A stretch of DNA of 64,000 nucleotides, from the NCBI GenBank assembly GCA_009760885.1, contig CM019701.1, positions 16,497,975-16,561,974 of the forward strand, given 5' to 3'. The notes below the pieces were generated by a model, which was not told the origin of the DNA, did no database searches, and saw only the letters and a list, made by a program, of their open reading frames with translations. Origin of the DNA: Achatina immaculata (taxonomy: Eukaryota > Mollusca > Gastropoda > Stylommatophora > Achatinidae). Positions 12,714 to 24,177 of the stretch are shown here, one piece after another (within the stretch, counting starts at the first letter, position 1; every line of letters begins with the position of its first letter). The position numbers and the translations under genes were made by a program.

Positions 12714-12848
12714 TGTTACACTCATGTGACACTTCTGTGACATGTTACACTCATGTGACACTTCTATGACATGTTACACTCATGTGACACTTCTGTGACA
12801 TGTTACACTCATGTGACACTTCTGTGACATGTTACACTTCTGTGACAT
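12714..12848. repeat. 29 bp minisatellite
   Basis: About 4.5 units of catgttacactcatgtgaca followed by cttctgtga. The last unit is shortened. Confidence 0.88.
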
Positions 12849-13084
12849 GACTACCGAGCAAAACCTGGAGATGGTTTCTATCTGATGGTTAAGTGACTTC
12901 TTGGAATGTGTATGTTGTGTGTATCTCTCTGTGTGTAAGTAGCTAGTGTGTTGAAATGTGTCACAAAATCTGTGTTTGGTCTGTTGAGATATTGGCTCTT
13001 TTATCTTCCATAAATCAAAAGCATTTACAGGATTAGTGTTTGAAGTTGTTGGTAGTTGTATAAAACTTGTCACTTAGTTTTTAG

Positions 13085-13565
13085 TTGTTGTTGTTGTTCA
13101 TCCATCATCTTCAATGATGACAACATATTCATCTTAGTTATAGAAAGGAGAGGTGTGTCCATGCGTGACCAACTAGCCCTATACGAGCTCTAAAAGTTTT
13201 GCCACACACTGAACATAAATGTCCAGATTCAGTTGTGAGTGCTTGTGCTGGCTTGACATTTCGAATTGCACGTTTGTGCTGGGCACTTTCAGTTCTTGAG
13301 CGCTCTGCTCTCTGAACACCCAGGGTGGTTAAAGCCCTCCATGATGGGCGGACTTGTGCTATGGCCTCCCAAGAGTTATGTCTATCCCGAAGGCTTTGAG
13401 CGAGGTTTTGAGCGTATCCTTGTAACTTTTTGCCCTTCAGCTTTCCGTTTTCCGTTCAGTATTTCCCCATAAAAGAGTTGTTTGGGTAGTCGAGTGTTAC
13501 TCATTCTGACTACGTGCCCTGTCCATTGAATCTGCGCCTTTTGAAGCATTGTGTAGATGTTTTTA
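13085..13565 (-). pseudogene. LINE family E C-terminal fragment with C2H2 finger
   Basis: On the minus strand the translation starts with the LINE C-terminal motif MLQKAQIQWTGHVVRM and RLPKQLFYGE. It then needs two frame changes (near 13420 and 13375) through KDTLKTSLKAFGI and SWEAIAQVRPSWRAL. It ends with a clear C2H2 zinc finger, CSVCGKTFRARIG plus HAWTH (C-x2-C-x12-H-x3-H), and a stop at 13140-13138. The 3' tail is gatga- and caa-rich. This arrangement is known for a widespread class of animal APE-type LINEs. The 5' part of the element is missing. Confidence 0.85.
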
Positions 13566-13689
13566 GTTACAGTTTATAGCTATGATATGATTTGTGTTCG
13601 TTATGTGTTGTTGAAAATCTCTCTATTTCGCTTCTTCTTGTCTATGTTTTCAGCAAGCACCTGGTAGATTGTTGCTCTTCCACCAAGAC

Positions 13690-13838
13690 TGACTTCTTGT
13701 CTCTACTTTTCCGCTTCACTCTTATGTCTCTACTTTTCTGCTCAACTCTTATGTCTCTACTTTTCTGCTCAACTCTTATGTCTCTACTTTTTTGCTCCAC
13801 TCTTATGTCTCTACTTTTCCGCTCCACTCTTATGGTAA
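13690..13838. repeat. 27 bp minisatellite
   Basis: About five units of cttatgtctctacttttctg plus ctcaact. The period is nine codons, so short frames remain open on both strands. Confidence 0.9.
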
Positions 13839-14160
13839 CTTGTTACAGAGTTCCTGGTTAACACTTGTGCTTAGACTAACAGCAGCCAGTGATTGTTGAT
13901 TCGGGCGCTCCCTAATGCTGGCCATCAGAGACTAGCAAATACCACATCTCTTTGTTTTTCTGTTCCTTTCGCTGAACTACAATTCACAAAACATGAAACA
14001 CTAAGTCAGAAACAAAACAATATTGTTGCAGTCTGCATTCTCTCTGAGTTGTATTATCCCACATAACAAAATGAAACGAAAGGCAGTGGGTGTAATTTGG
14101 AGTAGCAAGAACTGTGTGAAATAGAAGAGATAACTGCCAATTCTTATCCGTGCAGCAGTG
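13839..14160. other. Non-genic spacer
   Basis: No coding, RNA or transposon signal that I can recognise. Confidence 0.4.
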
Positions 14161-14162
14161 AT

Positions 14163-14815
14163 TTTTTCTGAAACACTGAAGCTAGTGTGAGATTTAAGTT
14201 GATTGTTTCTGAAACATTGAAGGTAGTGTGAGATTTAAGATGATTGTTTCTGAAACATGGAAGCTAGTGTGAGATTTAAGTTGATTGTTTCTGAAACACT
14301 GAAGCTAGTGTTAGATTTAAGTTGATTGTTTCTGAAACATTGAAGGTAGTGTGATATTTAAGATGATTGTTTCTGAAACATTAAAGGTAGTGTTAGATTT
14401 AAGTTGATTGTTTCTGAAACACTGAAGCTAGTGTTAGATTTAAGTTGATTGTTTCTGAAACACTGAAGCTAATGTTAGATTTAAGTTGATCGTTTCTGAA
14501 ACACTGAAGCTAGTGTGAGATTTAAGTTGATCGTTTCTGAAACACTGAAGCTAGTGTGAGATTTAAGTTGATCGTTTCTGAAACACTGAAGCTAGTGTGA
14601 GATTTAAGTTGATCGTTTCTGAAACACTGAAGCTAGTGTTAGATTTAAGTTGATCGTTTCTGAAACACTGAAGCTAGTGTTAGATTTAAGTTGATCGTTT
14701 CTGAAACACTGAAGCTAGTGTTAGATTTAAGTTGATCGTTTCTGAAACACTGAAGCTAGTGTTAGATTTAAGTTGATTGTTTCTGAAACACTGAAGCTAG
14801 TGTGAGATTTAAGTG
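14163..14815. repeat. 41 bp minisatellite, about 16 copies
   Basis: Units contain tgtttctgaaacactgaagc followed by tagtgtgagatttaagttgat. A 'gattg' to 'gatcg' variant marks the middle block, which shows local spread of a variant unit. Confidence 0.95.
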
Positions 14816-14904
14816 ATGTGAGAAAATCAAACAATGAGCTAGAGATTTGATATAGTGGTGGAGTTCACTTGATGTAGTTTCAGAGGTTCATGTGGGAAAA
14901 ATTC

Positions 14905-15345
14905 TTGCTTGGGGATGTCATTCCTCGCTGAGTATGTCAGTCTTTGTTGTCTATGTCATTCCTGGTTGTTCATGTCAGTCTTTGCTGTCTGTGTCATTCC
15001 TGGCTGATAATGACAGTCTTTGCTATCTATATCATTCCTGGCTGCTTATGTTAGTCTTTGCTGTGTATGTAAGTCTTCATTTTTTAAAATGTCATTTCTC
15101 GCTGTGTATGTCAATCTTTGGTGTTGTGCCAGGTTTTGTTGTTGTCAGTCTTCACATGCCAGTATTTGCTGTTTATGTTAGTCTTTGCGTGTCAGTATTC
15201 GCTGTTTATGTCAGTCTTTGCATGTCAGTATTCGCTGTTTATGTCAGTCTTTGCATGTCATCATTTGCTGTTTATGTCAGTCTTTGCATGTCAGCATTTG
15301 CTGTTTATGTTAGTCTTCACTGTTTATGTCAGTCTCTTACCTGGC
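14905..15345. repeat. Degenerate ~33 bp array
   Basis: The phrase 'gtcagtctttgc(a/t)gt.tatgtcag' recurs. The right half (15140-15340) is regular at about 33 bp, while the left half is strongly diverged. The 161-codon plus-strand frame across it is repeat-driven. Confidence 0.8.
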
Positions 15346-15408
15346 AGATGTTTCTTCTGTATGTGGTAGTTCCTTAGCATTGATCGCCATTCATATTTCC
15401 ATCTAGAG

Positions 15409-15850
15409 GTAATAGCCGTACATGTTCTCAGCTAGAACTGACAGCCGTACATGTTCTCAGCTAGAACTGACAGCCGTACATGTTCTCAGCTAGAACTAAC
15501 AGCCGTACATGTTCTCAGCTAGAACTGACAGCCGTACATGTTCTCAGCTAGAACTAACAGCCGTACATGTTCTCAGCTAGAACTAACAGCCGTACATGTT
15601 CTCATCTAGAACTGACAGTCGTACATGTTCTCAGCTAGAACTGACAGCCGTACATGTTCTCAGCTGGAAGTGACAGCCGTACATGTTCTCAGCTAGAACT
15701 GACAGCCGTACATGTTCTCAGCTAGAAGTGACAGCCGTACATGTTCTCAGCTAGAAGTGACAGCCGTACATGTTCTCAGCTAGAACTGACAGCCGTACAT
15801 GTTCTCAGCTAGAAGTGACAGCCGTACATGTTCTCAGCTAGAACTGACAG
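15409..15850. repeat. 29 bp minisatellite, about 15 copies
   Basis: Units are cagccgtacatgttctcagc plus tagaactga, with 'aactga', 'aactaa' and 'aagtga' variants interspersed. Confidence 0.95.
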
Positions 15851-16125
15851 ATGTTCTCTTGGGCTTAAGATTTGGTGTGTGACCTGTTTCAACAGTACCT
15901 GTCTGTAAGCAAAACACTTTTGTCACCGTACCGTGCTGATATCCATACACGTCGGGTTGTCTTCCTGTTCGCGCTGTCACAGTTAACTCCTCGTTTATTT
16001 CCCATACTCTGCCAGAGCACATTTTAAGAGAAGATCTGGCAGAAAGTACCTGAAAGGGTTAAAATTGTTTTTCTAGACTTTTATTTAGACTTTGTCAAGA
16101 TAGCGCTTTCAGCACTGATTCGAGT

Positions 16126-16345
16126 GAAGTGTGCAGGATCAACTAACACTGCCGGTGCTGTTTTGTAGTGAGAGAGTTAAGTGTGCAGGATCTACTAACA
16201 CTGCCGGTGCTGTTTTGTAGTGAGAGAGTTAAGTGTGCAGGATCTACTAACACTGCCGGTGCTGTTTTGTAGTGAGAGAGTTAAGTGTGCAGGATCTACT
16301 AACACTGCCGGTGCTGTTTTGTAGTGAGAGTTAAGGCTGTAGGAT
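16126..16345. repeat. 52 bp minisatellite, about 4 copies
   Basis: Units contain agtgtgcaggatctactaac followed by actgccggtgctgttttgtag. Each unit therefore carries a TACTAAC-like sequence 15-20 bases upstream of a pyrimidine-rich stretch ending in AG. Confidence 0.9.
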
Positions 16346-18470
16346 CAACCAACGACAGCAATAAACACTTTTTATGATGGTGTTAGAATTTGAGGTTGAC
16401 ATGTCTGTAGAGCGCACTCTCTGAGAGGATACAAGCAGTGTATGCTGTGCTCATCTGCTTCTGCTGTCAGTTGTTGAGATTATTATCTTGTTACAAAACA
16501 GTCCAGAATGATTATCAGATCTTGTCTTTCTTGTCTGCCTAAAAGAAATCACTTCACCGTACTCTGTGATTAAGTAGGGCATCTTTGTTAAGTTGTGTTT
16601 GTGTCTCTTGTTGTGTTTGTGTGATATAGGTAAAAGATGTTCAGTTGCAAATATACTACACATTAAACTGTATACAAAATTGGGCATGTTTCTTGTAATA
16701 AATATACATGTTGTCAAGTATATTTTGTGTCTTTTATGTTTGTTATGATGTCTGTTGTAAATGAGTGGGTACAATTTTCTTTTCTGTTTCATATATTGTT
16801 TTGTTTTCCTGTTGTTCTTATCATATATAGAGTTTGTTCTGTCACTCCAGATAGCGGGCTATAAACTCGCTACCAGACACTGCTGACAGCCCAGCGCGCC
16901 ATCGGAGGTTGATGTGAGGGGAGGTATGGCTGGAGGCATGTGACAAGTCTTTGCTCACGCGGACCACATGGAACTTCCCGTTTGTAACAGTATAGATTAG
17001 GTAATAGGGCAGGATATATAATAAGGTAGTAGTCTCCCCTGCAGAGAGCAAAGCTCGGATGTTTGTAGGCGCGTGGCAGCGGGAAAACCCGTTGAAAAGT
17101 CGCACGCATTTGTTCTTGAACGTATTGGTCGGAGACGTGGGAAGAAGCAGGCGAGAAAAAAAAAAACGGTTAGGACAAGATAAGTGAGAAGCCTTCAAAA
17201 TGTAGATTCGCGGAAGTTTTCCTTTATAGTTGGTAGTTAGTTGTGCTCTTGTAATAGTAGTAAGTAGATTTCTAGTCTGCTCTTGTAGAAATGCCTAGTG
17301 GCTTTCAGGACAATGCTTCAGATGTTTTAGTTTTGAGTGTAGAGATATCTGTAAGAAGCAATGTCCTTCGCCATCTCGCCGTGCAAGAGGTCGTCCCATG
17401 GCCACGTCAAGTCGCCCGGACACATTTTCATATAATTGTAAAACTTCATCAGTCCTTTCACATTCTCCCATTCTGGCAACATCCACAGACAAATGGCTTT
17501 CATTAATTTGATTTCTCCTGTAGTGCCCAGAGTTAGTTGGTCGTTGATTTTATGTTTGTAACGCAGCTGTGAGGTGACATGTTCAGTTGATTTTTCTGTA
17601 CGATTCACAGAAGTGTATGAACTCTGCCTTCATTGTTCCTGGGTTATGTAATGTTACACAGAGAATATCAGTGTAACAGATATGAGGCTGCTAGATCAGT
17701 CACAGAGACCAGAATCTTCAACAACTCAACAAATTTCAGCCATCAGCATAGAGAAGAAAACATCAAACAACTTCCACCACACACAAAATGTATTCGCTTA
17801 CTAGAGGTACAATGATTCTTCTATTGAAGTACCACCAAAATACGTTTATAGTGGTGGCAATTCTTCTTTACGGTTATATACGGTACACAAAGTGAAGAAA
17901 CTCATATAACAGACTTGCTGCTGTTTAGAACAAGGGAGGTCACTGGAAGCTGCGGTCGGTGTAGTTGTCAAGAATCAGGAAAATGTGAACGGTTCCTAGA
18001 GAGTTCCAGACTGATGGACATCACTTACTGTTCTGTGAAGGAGAGTACTAAAGAGGAGATAGGGACAGTTATGAATGTGCTCGGAGTACATGGATGATGG
18101 TCAGTCATCACAGCCAGCCAGCCAAGCAAGCGTCTAACGCCTTGACCTTTTATTTCTCCACTCTTGTTACTGAAACCACACATAACAAAACACTTGTGAT
18201 AATACCGGTATGTTTGTGAGGTTTGCTGGTCCGTTATTACTTCTTACAATCAGATCAGGCCGGCATGTAGACTGTTACATGAGACAAGATGATGGTCTAC
18301 AGTCCACACTGCCGAGTCTGTGTGTCTCTTTGATCCCAGTATTTCTCCACACTTTATCTGCTTACACAAGCCACGCCTTAAATAAAGTGCTACTTCTAAC
18401 AATATATTTATGATGTAGTTTGTTACTTATATCCGCCAGGGTGGCTGTGCTCGTATCTTAACTGTGTTTA
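16346..18470. other. Unassigned unique sequence
   Basis: This is about 2.1 kb without arrays. Minus-strand frames at 16842-17198 (118 codons) and 17327-17608 (93 codons) have mixed, non-repetitive composition, but I recognise no domain and cannot place splice sites with confidence. It may hold decayed transposon or undetected exon sequence. Confidence 0.4.
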
Positions 18471-18477
18471 CGGTGAC

Positions 18478-18712
18478 GTTACATGAGGTACGGTGCTTGT
18501 GTTACATGAGGTACGGTGCTTGTGTTACATGAGGTACGGTGACGTTACATAAGGTACGGTGCTTGTGTTACATGAGGTACGGTGCTTGTGTTACATGAGG
18601 TACGGTGCTTGTGTTACATGAGGTACGGTGACGTTACATAAGGTACGGTGCTTGTGTAACATGAGGTACGGTGCCTATGTTACACGAGGTACGGTGCTTG
18701 TGTTACATGAAA
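18478..18712. repeat. 23 bp minisatellite, about 10 copies
   Basis: Units are gttacatgaggtacggtgct plus tgt, with a 'gacgttacataaggtacggt' variant recurring every few units, suggesting a two- to four-unit higher-order duplication. Confidence 0.93.
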
Positions 18713-19282
18713 TGAGTGGCTGGCCCGTAGCCTACGACTTCATTGCTGTGTTAGTTCCATATCTTCTAATGTCTACAGTTCAATGTACTCCGTGGATCTA
18801 CCACAGTAATTGTTAACAAATAACTACAAGAACATTAGTTACTGACATCGTTGATAGTAATTTCAAAATGTTGTGTTTCAGTCACTTGGAACATGTTATG
18901 TCTGTAGTTTGGTAACGTGTGTGAGACGATACACAAGCATATGTTGTGTGTGTAGTTTGCTAATCAATGGACATGAAGTACAGGCCCATGGACAGTGTGA
19001 ACGAATATTTGCAACAAACATTCGGCAAAACATTTAATAACAACAACAACAACAACAACAAGACAACAGTACAATGCTATACTTGCTCAAGGTTGCCTGT
19101 GAGGTTTCTTACTACCAGGTAAAGTTTCAATATGTGTACAATATTCTCACAACGTGTTTGTTGCCCAGGGAGGAAGTGAACGATGTAAGGCACACACTAG
19201 CCTGAACCATGCTCTAGGCTCAGTCCTGCCTAGTGACTGCCTCGTGGCTATTTGTGTCCCTTTTCTTCATTTTTTGTACAAA
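18713..19282. other. Non-genic spacer with (AAC)n
   Basis: An (AAC)n microsatellite lies at about 19039-19063. No gene is recognised. Confidence 0.5.
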
Positions 19283-19284
19283 AT

Positions 19285-19940
19285 GTTGTTCCCAAGCTTG
19301 TTCGGGCTGCCGCTCACACTGCACTTGTAGCAGTGGTTCCCAAGCTTGTTCGGGCTGCCGCTCACACTGCACTTGTAGCAGTGGTTCCCAAGCTTGTTCG
19401 GGCTGCCGCTCACACTGCACTTGTAGCAGTGGTTCCCAAGCTTGTTCGGGCTGCCGCTCACACTGCACTTGTAGCAGTGGTTCCCAAGCTTGTTCGGGCT
19501 GCCGCTCACACTGCACTTGTAGCAGTGGTTCCCAAGCTTGTTCGGGCTGCCGCTCACACTGCACTTGTAGCAGTGGTTCCCAAGCTTGTTCGGGCTGCCG
19601 CTCACACTGCACTTGTAGCAGTGTTTCCCAAGCTTGTTCGGGCTGCCGCTCACACTGCACTTGTAGCAGTGGTTCCCAAGCTTGTTCGGGCTGCCGCTCA
19701 CACTGCACTTGTAGCAGTGGTTCCCAAGCTTGTTCGGGCTGCCGCTCACACTGCACTTGTAGCAGTGGTTCCCAAGCTTGTTCGGGCTGCCGCTCACACT
19801 GCACTTGTAGCAGTGGTTCCCAAGCTTGTTCGGGCTGCCGCTCACACTGCACTTGTAGCAGTGGTTCCCAAGCTTGTTCGGGCTGCCGCTCATACTGCAC
19901 TTGTAGCAGTGGTTCCCAAGCTTGTTCGGGCTGCCGCGCC
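19285..19940. repeat. 48 bp minisatellite, about 13.5 copies
   Basis: Units contain gttcccaagcttgttcgggc followed by tgccgctcacactgcacttgtagcagt cut at the period of 48. Copies are almost identical; one has 'tgtttccc' and one has 'tcatactg'. The period is 16 codons, so two plus-strand and two minus-strand frames stay open for more than 200 codons at once. None has a plausible gene context. Confidence 0.97.
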
Positions 19941-20384
19941 CTATTCTCTCATTCCGTATCCTCAGCCCTGCACCGATGGTTGCTGCTGGTTGCTTGATGC
20001 TGTTATAGATTCATATTTCAGATATTGTCTACATCGTGTTGTCTACTTGATATTGCCCACACTTCTTTTCTGCTTGTGGCACTGCTGACATTTTTTTTTA
20101 AAAATTCTCGATTCTCAGAAACGATGTTTCGCTAGTGACAGATACTTTGTCGTTCTGACCTCCCTCCCTCTCCCCACACACACACTGACCGACCTAGCCA
20201 TCCCCTGGCACCAGTTAATAAAAAAATCTTGACACCCGACAGCGACATCTGAAGCGCCTACCTCCTCCAAACCGTGTGGACTGCCTAATGAAGCTGTTAA
20301 TGTCCCCGTCTCCTGCTTCGTTTTCTCTCAACGCCTCTCTCCTGCGCACTTTATCTTCCACTGCCTCCCACAGTCAGACGGAAC
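19941..20384. other. Non-genic spacer
   Basis: Positions 20150-20390 are C+T-rich, and 20340-20400 already resembles the reverse complement of LINE family A. I see no gene. Confidence 0.4.
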
Positions 20385-20665
20385 TTTGCCTCCCTAACAG
20401 CTCTCCTGTAGATCTCTTGGTTGTAAGAAAGATGCCCTGTTAAGCATCCCCTCTTACACTGCCTCCCTAACAGCTCTCCTGTAGATCTCTTGGTTGTAAG
20501 AAAGATGCCCTGTTGTTGATACACTGCCTCCCTAACAACTCTCCTGTAGATCTCTTGGTTGTAAGAAAGATGCCCTGTTGTTGATACACTGCCTCCCTAA
20601 CAGCTCTCCTGTAGATCTCTTGGTTGTAAGAAAGATGCCCTGCTGTTGATACACTGCCTCCATAC
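20385..20665 (-). repeat. 65 bp array derived from LINE family A 3' end
   Basis: On the minus strand each unit encodes a version of the family A C-terminal tail (AGHL-YNQEIYRRAVREA), the same region seen at 38385-38460. About four units, each about 65 bp long, start at 'ctgcctccctaacagctctc'. Next to them, 20390-20400 matches the 'gaggcaaagttcc' end of the LINE. The array therefore grew by tandem amplification of retrotransposon coding sequence. Confidence 0.85.
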
Positions 20666-20705
20666 TGACCCTTTCTTTCACCGCCCCCCCCCTCCTGTCC
20701 AACGC

Positions 20706-21262
20706 CCACTTTGGAGAAGGGGATAGTGGTTATAGCTCACTTTGGAGAAGGGGATGGTGGTTATAGCTCACTTTGGAGAAGGGGGTTGTGGTTATTGCTC
20801 ACTTTGGGGAAGGGGGTGGTGGTTATCGCTCACTTTGGGAAAGGGGGTTGTGGTTATTGCTCACTTTGGGAAAGGGGGTTGTGGTTATTGCTCACTTTGG
20901 GGAATGGGGTTGTGGTTATTGCTCACTTTGGAGAAGGGGGTGGTGGTTATAGCTCACTTTGGAGAAGGGGGTGGTGGTTATAGCTCACTTTGGGAAAGGG
21001 GGTTGTGGTTATCGCTCACTTTGGAGAAGGGGGTTGTGGTTATTGCTCACTTTGGGAAAGGGGGTTGTGGTTATTGCTCACTTTGGGAAAGGGGGTTGTG
21101 GTTATAGCTCACTTTGGAGAAGGGGTGGTGGTTATCGCTCACTTTGGGAAAGGGGGTTGTGGTTATCGCTCACTTTGGGAAAGGGGGTGGTGGTTATCGC
21201 TCACTTTGGGAAAGGGGGTTGTGGTTATCGCTCACTTTGGGAAAGGGGGTTGTGGTTATCGT
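20706..21262. repeat. 31 bp minisatellite, about 18 copies
   Basis: Units are cactttggagaagggggttg followed by tggttattgct, with 'ggaga', 'gggaa' and 'gggga' variants. The unit aligns with the 31 bp unit at 23487-24177 and 25144-26286 (actttggggaagggtgtggt core), so these arrays form one family. Confidence 0.95.
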
Positions 21263-21785
21263 ATAACAAGGTAATTGTTTGTACTATCATATTATTGATG
21301 AAGTTTGATCATAACACATCGAGGTCTCACTCGCATTATCACATTCACTAGACCAGATCAGAGCAAGTCCGATGAAATGTTCACTGCATTATTTAATCAT
21401 AACAATTAAGGTATCAGTTTAACAGTTGGTAACATCACTTGTACTAAGATGGAATACGACATAATCTTTGTTAGTTTCATCGTTGAAGCACATAATCATT
21501 TGTTCACAATATCAAACTCAACTTCAAGATATTCGAAATGCCATACTAGGACGATTCTGAACTCCATTTCCTAATAGATCTGCAACACGTTGTCTGCTAA
21601 TTTCTAAATCTGAAATCTCTTTGCTCGAAGTTTCAAAGTAACAAACTTCTTAATCACTTGAACCACTTGAAACACAGCTTCAATCTGTCATAAAACTTCT
21701 TCAAAACTGCTTTTCATGAATATTTATTGCTGTAATTATCCATCTGTTCCATCTGTCGTTACCTACGTCTTCTTTCTCTCTCGTG
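21263..21785. other. Non-genic unique sequence
   Basis: A+T-rich, with no recognised coding or repeat signal. Confidence 0.45.
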
Positions 21786-22850
21786 TCTTCTCTGATGTGT
21801 GTTCTCCTTCTGCTGTTCTTCTCTGATTGTCTGTCCTTCTGTTCTTCTCTTGTCTGTCCTCCCCTGATCGCCTGTTCTTCTGTCTGCTGTTCTTCTCTTG
21901 TCTGTCCTTCTGTTCTTCTCTTGTCTGTCCTTCCCTGATCGCCTGTTCTTCTGTCTGCTGTTCTTCTCTTGTCTGTCCTTCTGTTCTTCTCTTGTCTGTC
22001 CTTCTGTTCTTCTCTTGTCTGTCCTCCCCTGATCGTCTGTTCTTCTGTCTGCTGTTCTTCTCTTGTCTGTCCTTCCCTGATCGCCTGTTCTTCTGTCTGC
22101 TGTTCTTCTCTTGTCTGTCCTTCTGTTCTTCTCTTGTCTGTCCTTCTGTTCTTCTCTTGTCTGTCCTCCCCTGATCGTCTGTTCTTCTGTCTGCTGTTCT
22201 TCTCTTGTCTGTCCTTCTGTTCTTCTCTTGTCTGTCCTTCTGTTCTTCTCTTGTCTGTCCTTCTGTTCTTCTCTTGTCTGTCCTTCTGTTCTTCTCTTGT
22301 CTGTCCTTCCCTGATCGCCTGTTCTTCTGTCTGCTGTTCTTCTCTTGTCTGTCCTTCCCTGATCGCCTGTTCTTCTGTCTGCTGTTCTTCTCTTGTCTGT
22401 CCTTCCCTGATCGCCTGTTCTTCTGTCTGCTGTTCTTCTCTTGTCTATCCTTCCCTGATCGCCTGTTCTTCTGTCTGCTGTTCTTCTCTTGTCTGTCCTT
22501 CCCTGATCGCCTGTTCTTCTGTCTGCTGTTCTTCTCTTGTCTGTCCTTCTGTTCTTCTCTTGTCTGTCCTTCTGTTCTTCTCTTGTCTGTCCTTCTGTTC
22601 TTCTCTTGTCTGTCCTTCCCTGATCGCCTGTTCTTCTGTCTGCTGTTCTTCTCTTGTCTGTCCTTCTGTTCTTCTCTTGTCTGTCCTTCCCTGATCGCCT
22701 GTTCTTCTGTCTGCTGTTCTTCTCTTGTCTGTCCTTCTGTTCTTCTCTTGTCTGTCCTTCCCTGATCGCCTGTTCTTCTGTCTGCTGTTCTTCTCTTGTC
22801 TGTCCTCCCCTGATCGCCTGTTCTTCTGTCTGCTGTTCTTCTCTTCTTTG
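21786..22850. repeat. Composite 23/48 bp minisatellite
   Basis: Two unit types alternate: a 23 bp unit (tgtccttctgttcttctctt plus gtc) and a longer unit of about 48 bp that adds ccctgatcgcctgttcttct and gtctgctgttcttctcttg. The plus strand is almost purely pyrimidine with G, so the minus strand has a 371-codon frame rich in R, E, K, D and Q. This is a repeat artefact and I do not call a protein. Confidence 0.95.
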
Positions 22851-23486
22851 TCTGCTTCTGACGATCCTCCTCACTTGTCCACTAGCCTCTGGACTTCTTC
22901 TTCTTGGGGGCTGCTTCTTTCTCGTACTTCTTCCTTTGACATCTGGGCTGGTCTCTATTCACTGACCGTCCTTGTTCCTCCGTCTTCGGGGCTCCCTCTT
23001 CTCTAACTTCCCCATGACTTATATGTCGTAAGTCAATGTCCAATAGGCCACGCCTCTAAATATTTAATTGGTCAGCTGGCCGAGTCGGTAACTCCTTTAT
23101 TTAAAATCCGTGTGCAATAGCGTCCTAAGATTAACAAGCTAGTACGTGTCATACGTGTCATCTGCGTCAACTCCGTCTATACAATTGTCATTTACCTAAG
23201 TCATTATCTTTCGAGTCGGAGGTTTTATTGTGTCCTCGCTTTTCATTGTGTCTGTCTCTTCTATTCGTCTTTTCTATTCTGTTTACACGTGTCAGCGTCC
23301 AGTCATACAGTGTCAAGCACGTTTGTTTTTCTACCTTGCTCTAATTTTCCTATTTACTTCTTCTGTTGCTATTAGACGTTACTATTATGCCTACAATATA
23401 TTCATAATCATATTCATTGATAATAATAATAATAGAAATAATAATAATAATAATAACTATATTAATTACTTACAGGGCCATGCTAC
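22851..23486. other. Unique sequence with (AAT)n and promoter-like boxes
   Basis: An (AAT)n stretch lies at about 23421-23456. Around 23038-23095 there is a ccaat box, ccacgcctc, an A+T-rich taaatattta and an inverted attgg. This resembles a Pol II promoter but has no gene attached. Confidence 0.35.
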
Positions 23487-24177
23487 AATCGCCCACTTCG
23501 AGGAAGGGTGTGGCGATTATCTCTTACTTTGGGGAAGGGTGTGGTGATTATATCTTACTTTGTGGAAGGGTGTGGTGATTATATCTTACTTTGTGGAAGG
23601 GTACGGTGATTATCTCTTACTTTGGGGAAGGGTGTGGTGATTATCTCTTACTTTGGGGAAGGGTGTGGTGATTATATCTTACTTTGGGGAAGGGTGTGGT
23701 GATTATCTCTTACTTTGGGGAAGGGTGTGGTGATTATATCTTACTTTGGGGAAGGGTGTGGTGATTATCTCTTACTTTGGGGAAGGGTGTGGTGATTATC
23801 TCTTACTTTGGGGAAGGGTGTGGTGATTATATCTTACTTTGGGGAAGGGTGTGGTGATTATATCTTACTTTGGGGAAGGGTGTGGTGATTATATCTTACT
23901 TTGGGGAAGGGTGTGGTGATTATCTCTTACTTTGGGGAAGGGTGTGATGATTATCTCTTACTTTGTGGAAGTGTGCGGTGATTATCTCTTACTTTGGAAA
24001 AGGGTGTGGTGATTATCTCTTACTTTGGGGAAGGGTGTGGTGATTATATCTTACTTTGTGGAAGTGTGTAATGATTATCTCTTACTTTGGGGAAGGGTGT
24101 GTTGGTTATATCTTACTTTGGGGAAGGGTGTGTTGGTTATCTCTTACTTTGGGGAAGGGTGTGTTGGTTATCTCTTA
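23487..24177. repeat. 31 bp minisatellite, about 22 copies
   Basis: Units are ttggggaagggtgtggtgat followed by tatctcttact, with 'atatctt', 'tgtggaa' and 'gtgttgg' variants. It belongs to the same family as the arrays at 20706-21262 and 25144-26286. Confidence 0.96.

Noticed and set aside
16842..17198. 118-codon minus-strand frame as a host gene
   Set aside because: No domain, no consistent splice sites and no second exon; it is left as unassigned sequence.
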